A stretch of DNA of 64,000 nt from Luteibacter sp. (GCF_009912395.1 NZ_WNDO01000001.1:1-64000); one strand, 5' to 3'. Counted from the stretch's first letter, positions 27,004-35,287 are shown. Made by a program: numbers and translations. The notes: generated by a model not told the origin, from the sequence alone.

Positions 27004-28107
27004 ATGACCATGGAGAAAGTATCCGTTCTGCACCGCATCGCGAAGGCGCCGGCACTCCCTGATTTCGTCCATCGCAGGGTAGAGAAATTCCACAACGAAC
27101 GCGTCGCCATCGACTGGGGTGGTCGTCACATTTTGCGCGGCCGCCGTCCCCAGGCCGATGCGTTGATGCTCCAGAGCAACGACTACCTGGCGATCGCCGG
27201 ACACCCGGCCATCGTGGAAGCCCAACGCGACGCTCTTAGCAAGGGCGGCCTGGGCATGATGATGTCCGCCCTGTTCCAACAGGATGCCGACGAGCCGATC
27301 CATCGCGCCGAACGCGAACTGGCTCGCGCGGTGGGTAGCGAGGACGGCATCCTCGCCCAATCCGGCTATGCCGCCAACGTCGGCCTCATCCAGTCCATTG
27401 CGGAAGATCGCATACCTGTCTACGTCGACATGCTGGCCCACGCGTCGCTGTGGGAAGGCGTTCGCAGTGCGGGCGCCAAGGCCGTATCCATCCTGCACAA
27501 CGACGTGACCCATCTCGAACGGCAGATCCTGCGCAACGGCCCGGGCGTGATCGTGGTCGATTCGGTCTACAGCACCAACGGCAGCCTTGCGCCCCTGGAA
27601 CGTATCGCGGATATCTCCGAGGCGAACGGCTGCGTACTCATCGTGGATGAGTCGCACTCGCTTGGTACCCACGGCAACCTCGGTGAAGGCCTGGTGGCCA
27701 GCCTCGGACTCAACGACCGGGTACATTTCATCACCGCCAGCCTCGCCAAGGCCTACTGCAGCCGCGCCGGCTTCATCGCCTGCACCACAAGATTCAAGGA
27801 CTACTTCGGTTGCGAGGCACTCCCCGCCATCTTCAGCTCCTCGTTGCTTCCGCACGAACTGGCCGGCCTCAGCGCCTCCCATCGCGTCATCCAGGCGGAA
27901 GGCTGGCGTCGCCATCGATTGCGCGACGTGACCCGGCATGTGCGACGGGAATTGCTGGCGTTGGGCTACCCCATCGCAGATGGCACCGAGCAGATCGTGG
28001 CCCTCGAAGGCGGCGGTGAACTGCTGACCGCCCACTTTCGCGACGTCATGGAGCGGTACGGCATCTTTGGTTCCGTGTTCAGCGCACCGGCGACCACCCT
28101 GAATTGA
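27004..28107 (+). CDS. CqsA/LqsA-like alpha-hydroxyketone autoinducer synthase, cut short by an in-frame TGA
   Basis: This PLP enzyme of the alpha-oxoamine synthase family would join an acyl-CoA to an amino acid to give CAI-1/LAI-1-type signals. It matches Vibrio CqsA along its length as I recall it: 'LQSNDYLA', 'LSQSG'-like 'LAQSGYAANVGL', 'FAHMSLWEG'-like 'LAHASLWEG', 'GPGIIVVDS'-like 'GPGVIVVDS', 'VDESHSLGTHG', the PLP Lys249 in 'HFITASLAKAY', 'PAIFSSSLLPHE' and 'GIFGSVF'. The frame stops at TGA 28105-28107 after 367 residues, before the conserved C-terminal substrate-binding Arg. A second ATG at 27010 has the better ribosome binding site (AGAGAG). Unless TGA is read through, the product should be inactive. 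Confidence 0.85.
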   Translation: MTMEKVSVLHRIAKAPALPDFVHRRVEKFHNERVAIDWGGRHILRGRRPQADALMLQSNDYLAIAGHPAIVEAQRDALSKGGLGMMMSALFQQDADEPIHRAERELARAVGSEDGILAQSGYAANVGLIQSIAEDRIPVYVDMLAHASLWEGVRSAGAKAVSILHNDVTHLERQILRNGPGVIVVDSVYSTNGSLAPLERIADISEANGCVLIVDESHSLGTHGNLGEGLVASLGLNDRVHFITASLAKAYCSRAGFIACTTRFKDYFGCEALPAIFSSSLLPHELAGLSASHRVIQAEGWRRHRLRDVTRHVRRELLALGYPIADGTEQIVALEGGGELLTAHFRDVMERYGIFGSVFSAPATTLN

Positions 28108-28272
28108 TCGCTGCTACGTCTCACCTTGAACGCAGGCATGAGCGATACGGATGTCGAACGCCTGGTCGACACCTGCCGCGTCGCTCGCGACGAGATGCGC
28201 CTGGACGAATGGAGCGCAAGCCGCCGGGCGGCCCGGGAAGGCGTGCCGCTGCCCGTCACCGAGGTCGCGTGA
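28108..28272 (+). pseudogene. C-terminal remainder of the autoinducer synthase frame, downstream of the TGA
   Basis: The synthase frame continues open for 54 codons to TGA 28270-28272. It starts SLLRLTLNAGMSDTDVERL, which lines up with the CqsA ending 'IIRLSLNSDVNDEQIARI' that I recall, including the substrate-carboxylate-binding Arg. No frameshift is needed, only one changed codon. In the alignment a basic residue (Lys or Arg) occupies the TGA position, so a CGA-to-TGA change is the simplest cause. The conservation suggests that the mutation is recent, that the codon is read through, or that this is a sequence error. Confidence 0.8.
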
Positions 28273-28286
28273 AACATTTGATCATG

Positions 28287-28322
28287 ACGCGTCCGGCTTG
28301 CGTTCAACGCAGCCGGACGCGT
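28287..28322. terminator. Bidirectional hairpin between the synthase and DUF962 genes
   Basis: ACGCGTCCGGCTTGCG pairs with CGCAGCCGGACGCGT (one bulge) around TTCAA. It lies 15 bases after the full synthase frame and covers the stop codon of the facing DUF962 gene. Its position after 28272, not after 28107, fits the longer frame being the original gene. Confidence 0.65.
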
Positions 28323-28609
28323 CCACGGAGAACATCCCAGAACATGCGCCAATCACCCATCAGGCTGTACAGCGGATGGGTGAACGTGGCGGGACGGTTC
28401 TTTTCGAATACATAGTGCCCCACCCACGCGAAGCCGTAGCCCGCGACAGGCGCGAGCAACAACCACCACGCGTTGGCACTGGCGATGGTCACGGCCACGA
28501 CCAACAGCACCACCCAGCTACCGGCGAAATGCAGTCGCCTGCAGCGCAGGTCGGCATGTTCACCCAGGTAGTAGGGATAGAACTCGCGAAAGCTGCTGAA
28601 CGTGGCCAT
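28304..28609 (-). CDS. DUF962 (Mpo1/YGL010w-like) small membrane protein
   Basis: This 101-residue protein has 'FREFYPYYLGEHADLRCRRLHFAGS' and 'GYGFAWVGHYVFEKNRPATFTHPLYSLMGDWRMFWD', both hallmarks of DUF962. It has two hydrophobic segments. The yeast homologue Mpo1 is an iron-dependent dioxygenase acting on 2-hydroxy fatty acids, and the conserved His residues here are compatible with that. GGAGGT precedes the ATG. It starts 14 bases after the pirin stop, so they form one unit. Confidence 0.88.
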   Translation of the reverse strand: MATFSSFREFYPYYLGEHADLRCRRLHFAGSWVVLLVVAVTIASANAWWLLLAPVAGYGFAWVGHYVFEKNRPATFTHPLYSLMGDWRMFWDVLRGRVRLR

Positions 28610-28623
28610 GGGTGACCTCCCGA

Positions 28624-29499
28624 TCAATACGCAGGCAAGGGAATACGCTCGTGTTCATCACCGGGCACGACGGGAAACCGCTCCGCCGACGCAGCCCAAT
28701 CCGCCTTGGCCGCCTCGATCAGTTCTTTCGAGCTGGCAACGAAATTCCACCACAGATGGCGTTCGCCATCGAGCGGCGCGCCACCGAAAAGCATGACAAG
28801 CGAATCCTCCAGCGCTTCGAGCACCGGCGGCTCGCCGCCATGCGCGACGGCCATATCCAGAGCATTCAACGGCTGGTTGCCAAAACGGGCCTTACCTTCG
28901 ACCACATAGGCGCCCCACTCCGCATGCTGCGCCGGCATCGACAACCGCGCACCCTGCTTCAGGCGCGCCTCGACGAAGAACATCGGTGCGAACACGCGCA
29001 CGGGCGAAGTGACGCCAAAGGCATCGCCGGCAATCACCACCAATCGACCGCCATCGACGGCCACCACGGGCAGTTTGCTCGCCGGATGGTGATGGAACTC
29101 GGGCGCGATCGTTTCGTGGGTCTTCGGCAACGCCACCCACACCTGGATGCCATGCAAGTTCTGGCCACGATGACGCTCGTCAGGCGGCGTACGCTCGGAA
29201 TGCACGATGCCGCGACCGGCGGTCATCCAGTTCACGTCGCCCGGATGGATATCGACATGACTGCCCAGGCTGTCGCGATGACGGATCGCTCCATCGAACA
29301 ACCAGGTGACTGTCGCCAGGCCGATATGCGGATGCGGGCGCACATCCATGCCGGTGTCCTCACCAAACGCTGCCGGCCCCATCTGGTCGAAGAAGACGAA
29401 GGGACCGACATGGCGGGCTTTCAGGTGAGGCAACATGCGACGCACGACGAAACCGTCGCCGAGATCGCGCTGCTTGCCGTCGATAAGATCCACAGTCAT
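28624..29499 (-). CDS. Pirin family protein
   Basis: This 291-residue bicupin has the N-terminal pirin metal site 'RPHPHIGLATVTW' with the later His and Glu in 'RGIVHSERTP'. It also shows 'GPFVFFDQMGP' and 'LHGIQVWVALP'. Bacterial pirins include quercetin 2,3-dioxygenases and regulators of pyruvate dehydrogenase; which applies here cannot be read from sequence. ATG 29499 has GGAG 7 bases upstream; an upstream GTG at 29505 is the alternative. Confidence 0.9.
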   Translation of the reverse strand: MTVDLIDGKQRDLGDGFVVRRMLPHLKARHVGPFVFFDQMGPAAFGEDTGMDVRPHPHIGLATVTWLFDGAIRHRDSLGSHVDIHPGDVNWMTAGRGIVHSERTPPDERHRGQNLHGIQVWVALPKTHETIAPEFHHHPASKLPVVAVDGGRLVVIAGDAFGVTSPVRVFAPMFFVEARLKQGARLSMPAQHAEWGAYVVEGKARFGNQPLNALDMAVAHGGEPPVLEALEDSLVMLFGGAPLDGERHLWWNFVASSKELIEAAKADWAASAERFPVVPGDEHERIPLPAY

Positions 29500-29555
29500 C
29501 GTCACGCTCCGGAAAGACTGCCTGCAAGCCTAACGCAAGAGCCGTTACCGTTCCC

Positions 29556-30413
29556 TCAGAGGCTGTCGGCAATACGCTGAGCCAATGGTTCCGGCGCCTT
29601 CATCCATGCGAAATGATCCGCCTTCGCGCCGTCGAGATCATCACTGGACAGCACGGTGGCGACCCTCGGCGCGCCGGGCATCTTGTCGAGCAACCACTCA
29701 AGCGACGGCATGGGCGCGAGCCAGTCATCACGAAGCAGCCACGCGTGTACGGGCGCCTTCTGGCGTGACAGCGCCGACTCGAAATCCACCGGCATGCCGC
29801 GCGCAGCGTAGCGCCCTGTTCGCCCACTGCGACCCCAATCCGCAATGACACCGCGCGCCTCGTTGCCACCGAAGCCGATACGATGCCCCGGCAAACGACC
29901 GACGAGGTTCGCAAGCACCGGCGCCAACAGGTAGGCGACGTACGTCCACGGCTTGAAGCGTCGCCAGTAGGGCGCGCCGCTCGCGACAAGCACGACGCCG
30001 GACAACGGTGCCGATGTCGTTGCGGCCAGCAGGCAGGCGAGTTGACCGCCAAGGCTATGGCCCCCAACCAGCAGGGGCGAGCCGGGCGAAACCTCGCGCA
30101 GGGCATCGAGACTGCGCGGCAGGTCGTCCCCAAGCAGTTCCCGGTATCCCCAGTCCTGTCGCCGGCCAGCCCGCCGGTCGCTCGATCCATGGCCCCGCCA
30201 TTCGTGCACGCCGACGGCGACACCACGCGCGGCCAGTGCCTGCGCCAGCCCCCGGTAGTGCTTTGCCGAGACGCCCATCGCCGGAACCCAGAGAAGGCTG
30301 GCCCGAGTGTCCCCGGACGGCCTGTAGAGCATGAGATCGGCCTGGGCACCGTCCGCCATGCGAAGAGGAATGCATTCCACCGAGAGGCCGGGGGTGACCT
30401 GGGGCTGACTCAT
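29556..30413 (-). CDS. Alpha/beta hydrolase fold protein
   Basis: This 285-residue protein has the nucleophile elbow 'VGGHSLGGQLA', the oxyanion-side 'LWVPAMGVSAKHY' and 'VHEWRGHGSSDRR' (lid entry, lysophospholipase-like). 'KADHFAWMK' near the end holds the likely catalytic His. There is no signal peptide. A 60-residue insert around 'YWRRFKPWTYVAYLLAP' forms the cap. The substrate is unknown. It lies 56 bases upstream of pirin on the same strand and may share its transcript. Confidence 0.85.
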   Translation of the reverse strand: MSQPQVTPGLSVECIPLRMADGAQADLMLYRPSGDTRASLLWVPAMGVSAKHYRGLAQALAARGVAVGVHEWRGHGSSDRRAGRRQDWGYRELLGDDLPRSLDALREVSPGSPLLVGGHSLGGQLACLLAATTSAPLSGVVLVASGAPYWRRFKPWTYVAYLLAPVLANLVGRLPGHRIGFGGNEARGVIADWGRSGRTGRYAARGMPVDFESALSRQKAPVHAWLLRDDWLAPMPSLEWLLDKMPGAPRVATVLSSDDLDGAKADHFAWMKAPEPLAQRIADSL

Positions 30414-30432
30414 GGGCTTCCTACGGACAAAC

Positions 30433-30464
30433 AAAAACTCCCCCGGGGACAGGACCCGGGGGAG
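30433..30464 (-). terminator. Intrinsic terminator of the first cold-shock gene
   Basis: On the reverse strand CTCCCCCGGG and CCCGGGGGAG pair around 7 bases and are followed by TTTTTGTTTG. It lies 51 bases after the cold-shock stop at 30515 and just before the hydrolase start. Confidence 0.85.
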
Positions 30465-30514
30465 CGGAAGTCGACTCGGATGCGAGAGGTAAACCCGATC
30501 CGTCGATCGTCACC

Positions 30515-30718
30515 TTACTTCGGGACGACGTTATCGGCCTGCGGGCCCTTCTGGCCCTGCGTCACCGTATATTCCACCTTCTGACCTTCCTGCAGCGACT
30601 TGAAGCCGTTGCCCTGGATCGAACGGAAATGCACAAACACGTCGGGGCCACCCTCGTCCTGAGTGATGAAACCAAAACCCTTAGCGTCGTTGAACCACTT
30701 CACCGTACCAGTTGCCAT
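30515..30718 (-). CDS. CspA-family cold-shock protein
   Basis: This 67-residue single cold-shock domain protein binds single-stranded RNA and DNA. RNP1 is 'KGFGFI' and RNP2 'VFVHF'. It begins '[13 protein letters not shown]', as in E. coli Csp proteins. The upstream ~460 bases to the next cold-shock gene are non-coding, consistent with the long leaders of csp mRNAs. It has a textbook terminator. Confidence 0.95.
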   Translation of the reverse strand: MATGTVKWFNDAKGFGFITQDEGGPDVFVHFRSIQGNGFKSLQEGQKVEYTVTQGQKGPQADNVVPK

Positions 30719-31179
30719 TACACACACCTCTATCGAACACACAAAAACCCGGCCGACGGGCCGGCGACGTTACTGGGAATGCATGGTGGGGTGATGCGAT
30801 GGAGCGTAAAGAGTCGCTTACATCGGGTCACTCGCGTGACCGCGCAAACACAGTAAGGGGATCATAACCACATTTTCCGGAAGTTCTGTAGGGGAATTCC
30901 TACAGGGGGCGAATTTTTGACGCCGATCACGCCTTGATACGTGAAGAAACCGCGAAATCAAGCCCTCTATTCCGGAATTGGTCCATCCAACCGTCCCAAA
31001 CCACGCCGACCATCATCCGGAAGCTATTGCCTCAACAGGTAATTATGCCGACCGCCCTGCATGTCAGAAAAAGACGACATGGATTATATGCAGATTCGGC
31101 ATGATCACTTCAGCGTTTGCCCAAATAAAAAAGCCGGGCGTTTCGGCCCGGCTTTTCAAACTTCAAAAATGAACGAGGC
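30719..31179 (-). other. Non-coding stretch between two cold-shock genes
   Basis: It contains the promoter and probably a long leader of the 30515-30718 gene, plus the terminator of the 31180-31389 gene at 31127-31156. It is clearly AT-richer than the coding surroundings. I see no convincing small gene in it. Confidence 0.5.
31127..31156 (-). terminator. Intrinsic terminator of the second cold-shock gene
   Basis: AAGCCGGGC and GCCCGGCTT pair around 6 bases, with A-rich sequence before and T-rich sequence after on either strand. It lies 24 bases beyond the stop at 31180. Confidence 0.85.
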
Positions 31180-31389
31180 TTAGGCCTTGTTCACTTCCTC
31201 AGCCTGCAGGCCCTTCTGGCCGGTGACGACCTTGAAGGAGACCTTATCGCCCTCGGCGAGCGACTTGAAGCCGTTACCCTGGATGGCACGGAAGTGCACG
31301 AACACGTCCGGGCCGTTCTCACGGGAAATGAAGCCGAAGCCCTTGGCGTCGTTGAACCACTTGACGGTGCCGATCTCACGATCCGACAT
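31180..31389 (-). CDS. CspA-family cold-shock protein (second copy)
   Basis: This 69-residue protein is homologous to the cold-shock protein at 30515-30718 ('[15 protein letters not shown]', '[16 protein letters not shown]'), with RNP1 and RNP2 intact. The N-terminus (MSDREI) and C-terminal third differ, so the two copies have diverged. The leader 35-66 bases upstream can form alternative hairpins (see 31424-31455). It has its own terminator. Confidence 0.95.
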   Translation of the reverse strand: MSDREIGTVKWFNDAKGFGFISRENGPDVFVHFRAIQGNGFKSLAEGDKVSFKVVTGQKGLQAEEVNKA

Positions 31390-31725
31390 AGAAACACTCC
31401 AATAACAATCATAACGAATAAAACCAGTAACTTATGAGAAGTTACCGCTTACTGGTGTGCAAGGAAACGCGAGGAGCGAAGCGATGTTGCGGACTCGTGA
31501 TCAGCGGCATCGGGTCAACGTAACTCAATGACCCCGGCAAACACAGTGCGGCGATCATACTCGGCTCTGAGACAAATAGCGATGCCGGGAACCGTTCGAG
31601 GCCGGCCCGGTCCGGCCGCTAACGCCACGTTCACCCATTCCGGGCACATCCTTGCGAAGTGTCGCATGCCTCGTGCGACCACCAGACCATCCACTGCCCA
31701 CGCTCAACAAGGGGGACCGCCGACC
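31390..31725. other. Divergent non-coding region between the cold-shock and lipoprotein genes
   Basis: Near the cold-shock side are nested inverted repeats (31424-31455). The rest should hold two promoters. No small gene or RNA is evident to me. Confidence 0.45.
31424..31455 (-). promoter_or_regulatory. Alternative hairpins in a cold-shock mRNA leader
   Basis: GTAACTT (31427-31433) can pair with AAGTTAC (31439-31445), while the overlapping CCAGTAA (31424-31430) can pair with TTACTGG (31449-31455). Such nested leader structures fit a temperature-dependent switch of the cspA type, but this is inference. Confidence 0.4.
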
Positions 31726-32193
31726 ATGACCCAATCCCTGACTCGTATTCTTCCGCTGGCCCTCGGCCTGCTGGCCCTGGCGGCCTGCTCGGACCACAAC
31801 ACCCGCTCCACCAGCACCTCGACCCGGACGACGACGTCCACGACGGCGGCCCCCGCCACATCGGGAACCAGCAAGACCGTCACCAAGACGAACACCACAA
31901 GCGCCCGCCCGATCGCCGCGAAGGAAGCCCCGCTGCCCGACAGCACGGGTATCGCCGCCTGTGACGAGTACCTCGCCAGCTACAAGAGCTGCCATCTGGC
32001 AGCAGGCGTGTTCCCCCGCGACCAGATCGAATCGCGTTACGAGATGATGCGGACGAGCCTGCTCAAGCAGTCCCAGGATCCGGACATGCGCGACCAGCTC
32101 GGCGCCCGCTGCTCCTCGCTGGCCAGCCAGCTGAAGGACGTGCTCAAGGGCCGGTCCTGCACGGACGTGCCCGCCCCCGCCTCAACCCGCTGA
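31726..32193 (+). CDS. Putative lipoprotein with a Thr/Ser-rich linker
   Basis: This 155-residue protein has a lipobox 'LLALAACS' giving Cys21 as the lipidation site. A ~45-residue Ser/Thr-rich linker follows, then a folded tail with four cysteines ('ACDEYLASYKSCHL', 'GARCSSL', 'GRSCTDV'). The tail resembles small envelope lipoproteins of unknown function. It is anchored in the inner or outer membrane by the usual Lgt/LspA/Lnt route. Its 3' end overlaps the facing YcaQ-type gene by 12 bases. Confidence 0.75.
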   Translation: MTQSLTRILPLALGLLALAACSDHNTRSTSTSTRTTTSTTAAPATSGTSKTVTKTNTTSARPIAAKEAPLPDSTGIAACDEYLASYKSCHLAAGVFPRDQIESRYEMMRTSLLKQSQDPDMRDQLGARCSSLASQLKDVLKGRSCTDVPAPASTR

Positions 32194-33456
32194 TCGCACA
32201 GCCAAGGCACGCGTGAGCAAGCCGGCCAGCCCCCTGGGGCGGCCGGCGTCCACGGCAATCCGAGGCGTGCCGTGCCAATCCGCGCATTCATGGATCGCGG
32301 CGGCGACGCCCTTGAGCAGCTCCTGGGTAGGCTCCACACCGTCTTCCAGCCATAGGCCCAGCACCTGGAAAAGCCCCGCCTGCCGGTGCGCCTTGGCGTC
32401 GAGTCTGCCCACCAGGCGGCCGCGATGCAGAATGGGCAACACGTAGTAGCCGTAGCGGCGCTTGGCCGCCGGCACGTAGCACTCGATCGTGTACTCGAAC
32501 CCGAACAGATCCAGCGCCCGCGCACGATCCCACACGACGGGATCAAAAGGCGACAGCAACGTGCTGCGCGTCGCCCGCAGTGCGCCGCGAGCCGCCTCGC
32601 CAAGAAGATCCGCGTGATCGCGATGCACATAGGCGGGCTCGTCCCATCCCACGACATCCACCTCGAGCAGCATGCCCTCAGCGACGAGCGGCGCGAGTTC
32701 GGCAGGCGTGACACGCGGACGCAGGCGGAAATAGTCGGCGATCCAGCGCGCCTTCGCGATGCCCAGTGCATGAACGCTGCGCAAGATGAAATGCCTGCGG
32801 ACCGCGTCTTCGTCCATCGACGCCTGTGGGGGCGGATCGGACCAGCGCGCCGTCACCCGTTCCGCCAGGTCGTAGACGCGCTGGAACCGATCGCGTCGCA
32901 ACACCATCAGGTCGCCCAGGGCGAACCAGGCCTCCAGCCAGCGCTTCTCGGGCTTCCATCCCCACCACCCTGACGTCCCCGGCGATTCGCGCTCGAAGTC
33001 TGCCGCGCGCAGCGGCCCCTGCTCGCGGATTCGGTGCAGCAATGCGTCCATGTCCGCGCGGGATTCGTCATGCGCACGCCTGGCGTTCTTCGATGCCCAG
33101 TGGCCCGCACGACCCAGTCGATAATCGCGGTGATAACGGTATTCGGCAGCCGGCACGAACGAGGCCTCGTGCGCCCAGCATTCGGCGATGCGCCCCTCGG
33201 CGAGCGCGTCGTCGAGCCATTCCGACCGGTACGCGCCGAGCCGGGAGAACAACACGAGATAGGGGCTTCGTGCCACCACATGGATGGTGTCGATCTGCAA
33301 CACCTCCATCGCGGCGATGCAGGCATCGACGTCCGTGGGCCTCGCCTTGCGCGTGCGTTTGCGCAACAGGCCCTGCGCCGCGAGATGCAGCAACTGGGCA
33401 GAGCGATGGGAGAGCACAGGGCGCGTGGAGGGATCGTCGGATGCGCGTGACGCCAC
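32182..33456 (-). CDS. YcaQ/AlkX-type DNA glycosylase (winged-helix)
   Basis: This 424-residue protein is of the HTH_42 (AlkZ/YcaQ) family. The catalytic 'LQIDTIHVV' box (Q-Ile-Asp) is the YcaQ-type variant of the AlkZ QxQ motif. 'AHEASFVPAAEYRYHRDYR' and 'NLLSPFDPVVWDR'-like 'LLSPFDPVVWDRARAL' are family signatures. Members unhook interstrand crosslinks by removing N7-alkylated bases. The gene stands alone on this strand; its end overlaps the lipoprotein gene. Confidence 0.88.
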   Translation of the reverse strand: MASRASDDPSTRPVLSHRSAQLLHLAAQGLLRKRTRKARPTDVDACIAAMEVLQIDTIHVVARSPYLVLFSRLGAYRSEWLDDALAEGRIAECWAHEASFVPAAEYRYHRDYRLGRAGHWASKNARRAHDESRADMDALLHRIREQGPLRAADFERESPGTSGWWGWKPEKRWLEAWFALGDLMVLRRDRFQRVYDLAERVTARWSDPPPQASMDEDAVRRHFILRSVHALGIAKARWIADYFRLRPRVTPAELAPLVAEGMLLEVDVVGWDEPAYVHRDHADLLGEAARGALRATRSTLLSPFDPVVWDRARALDLFGFEYTIECYVPAAKRRYGYYVLPILHRGRLVGRLDAKAHRQAGLFQVLGLWLEDGVEPTQELLKGVAAAIHECADWHGTPRIAVDAGRPRGLAGLLTRALAVRSAG

Positions 33457-33570
33457 GGTGGAGGCCTGTTCGCAGTTGGGCCGCCATTAAAACGCTCCTT
33501 GCTAGCGTCGGCAATGCCGTCGCGGAAACTATGCCGCGATACCTTACCACGCTGACCCAAGGAGGCTTTC

Positions 33571-34077
33571 ATGAAGAAGCAAGTTCGCGCCGCGATCCTC
33601 GGTGCTTCACTGCTCATGGCCGGTACCGCGTTCGCACAGAACGTGCCGGCCGCCGGCCAGCAGGTTCCACCGCCGCCGCCGGGTGAGGCGACGCCGCCCC
33701 CGCCGCCGGGCTCGATGCCACCCCCGCCTCCGCCGCCGGCCAACGACGCGACGATGCAGCAGAACCCGCCCGCGCCGGCCATGCCGCCGCAACCGGCATC
33801 TGCAGCCCCGCCGCCCCCGCCGCCGGGCGGAGCCGCCGCCATGAACACGCCGCAAGGTCAGGTCACGGTGAACAGCGCGCCGGCGCCCGCCAAGCCGTCC
33901 GGCCCCGCCCCGGACTTCAAGTCGCTGGCGGGCAAGAAGGGCTATATCACCGAGAAGGACGCGTCGCAGTATCCGCTGCTGGCCAATGACTTCGACTACG
34001 CAAGCCACAAGAGCGGCAAGGTCACCAAGGCACAGTACGAAGCCTGGGTAAAGAAGTCGGGCGCCAGCGGCCAGTAA
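33571..34077 (+). CDS. Secreted proline-rich protein
   Basis: In this 168-residue protein a clear signal peptide (to 'GTAFAQ', residue 23) is followed by a ~65-residue stretch of Pro runs. A C-terminal domain follows with 'GYITEKDASQYPLLANDFDYASHKSGKVTKAQYEAW'. That tail repeats a 'D/K.G.I/V.k..a' pattern similar to a degenerate EF-hand pair seen in other xanthomonad proteins. Function is unknown. A textbook terminator follows. Confidence 0.8.
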   Translation: MKKQVRAAILGASLLMAGTAFAQNVPAAGQQVPPPPPGEATPPPPPGSMPPPPPPPANDATMQQNPPAPAMPPQPASAAPPPPPPGGAAAMNTPQGQVTVNSAPAPAKPSGPAPDFKSLAGKKGYITEKDASQYPLLANDFDYASHKSGKVTKAQYEAWVKKSGASGQ

Positions 34078-34102
34078 CCGCGAACGATCCGATGCACCTA
34101 TG

Positions 34103-34127
34103 ACGGAGGGCTTCGGCCCTCCGTTTT
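34103..34127 (+). terminator. Intrinsic terminator of the proline-rich gene
   Basis: ACGGAGGGC and GCCCTCCGT pair perfectly around a TTCG tetraloop, followed by TTT. It starts 26 bases after the stop codon. Confidence 0.85.
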
Positions 34128-34170
34128 CGTTCATGGCGCCGCTGCACGTTTTTCACACATCGGCAGCGGC

Positions 34171-34176
34171 TACACT
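34171..34176 (+). promoter_or_regulatory. Possible -10 element of pldA
   Basis: TACACT within GGCTACACTCC lies 44 bases before the pldA start. It has the same form as boxes before other genes here. Confidence 0.35.
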
Positions 34177-34219
34177 CCCCGCGTCGATCGGCCGGAGCGC
34201 CGATCCAAGGGAGCCAACC

Positions 34220-35287
34220 ATGAATCGTCACACCGCCGCGCGTGCGCTCGGCGCCTGGGCCTGCATCCATGCGGGACTGGCGTTCGCGCAGAACCCCAGC
34301 CCCACGGACATCCGTGCCTGCTCGGCCATCGAAACCGATGCGCAGCGACTGCTCTGCTATGACAAGGCCGTGGGTCGCACGCAGATGCCACAGGCCGCGA
34401 AGAAAGAAGACATCAAGGCCGACTCCGTCAGTGTGGACCTCGCCACGCGCAACTCGCGCGATGTCGCGCGTCCGCTATCCTTGCTGGACAGCCGCTGGGA
34501 ACTATCACCCGAGTCCAAACTGGGTACGCTCAACCTGCGCGGCTACAAGCCCACCTATGCCCTGCCCGTCTTCATGGCGTCCCGGCAGAACACCTTGCCG
34601 CACAGTCCGGCGGAAGGCCGCACCGTCACCACGCCGCAGGACCTCGACAAGGTCGAATCGAAGTTTCAGATATCACTCAAGACCAAGGTCGCCGAAACCC
34701 TCTTTGGCGACAATGGCGATCTTTGGGTGGGCTATACCCAGTCGTCGCGCTGGCAGGTCTACAACAAGGAGAATTCGCGCCCCTTCCGCGAAACCAACTA
34801 CGAGCCCGAGGCCCTGCTCGTTTTCAACACGCATTACGACGTGTTCGGCTGGACGGGCCGCCTGGCCAGCATCGGCATCAATCACCAGTCCAACGGCCGG
34901 GCCAATCCGCTGTCGCGCAGCTGGAATCGCGTGGTGGCGGACATCGGCTTCGAACGCGAGGGCTGGACGATCATGCTGCGTCCGTGGTGGCGCATCCCCG
35001 AAAACCGCAAGAACGACGACAACCCGGATATCCAGGACTACATGGGTCGGGGTGAGATCCAGGTCGTGCACGAACTGGGCCGCAATGAATTCGCCCTGGC
35101 GGCACGACATTCGTTCCGCACCGGCGACCGCTCGCATGGCTCGCTACGCTTCACCTGGAGCTTCCCGGTGATCGACAACCTGCGCGGCTACATGGAAGTG
35201 TTCAACGGGTATGGCGAGAGCATGATCGACTACAATCACCACGCGACGTACCTGGGCGTGGGTGTGTCGTTGCTCGATTGGTACTGA
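34220..35287 (+). CDS. pldA: Outer-membrane phospholipase A
   Basis: This 355-residue beta-barrel phospholipase hydrolyses phospholipids that reach the outer leaflet. The active site is 'INHQSNGRANPLSRSWNR', holding the catalytic His, Ser and Asn pattern. A signal peptide (to 'GLAFAQ') is followed by a ~90-residue periplasmic extension with a Cys pair ('ACSAIETDAQRLLCYDK'). The protein ends in an aromatic residue (Tyr), as expected for BAM-dependent insertion. GGGAG precedes the ATG. Confidence 0.92.
   Translation: MNRHTAARALGAWACIHAGLAFAQNPSPTDIRACSAIETDAQRLLCYDKAVGRTQMPQAAKKEDIKADSVSVDLATRNSRDVARPLSLLDSRWELSPESKLGTLNLRGYKPTYALPVFMASRQNTLPHSPAEGRTVTTPQDLDKVESKFQISLKTKVAETLFGDNGDLWVGYTQSSRWQVYNKENSRPFRETNYEPEALLVFNTHYDVFGWTGRLASIGINHQSNGRANPLSRSWNRVVADIGFEREGWTIMLRPWWRIPENRKNDDNPDIQDYMGRGEIQVVHELGRNEFALAARHSFRTGDRSHGSLRFTWSFPVIDNLRGYMEVFNGYGESMIDYNHHATYLGVGVSLLDWY

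Noticed and set aside
28105-28107. The synthase TGA as a selenocysteine codon
   Set aside because: The position should hold a basic residue, not a redox-active Cys/Sec, and I see no SECIS-like hairpin directly after it.
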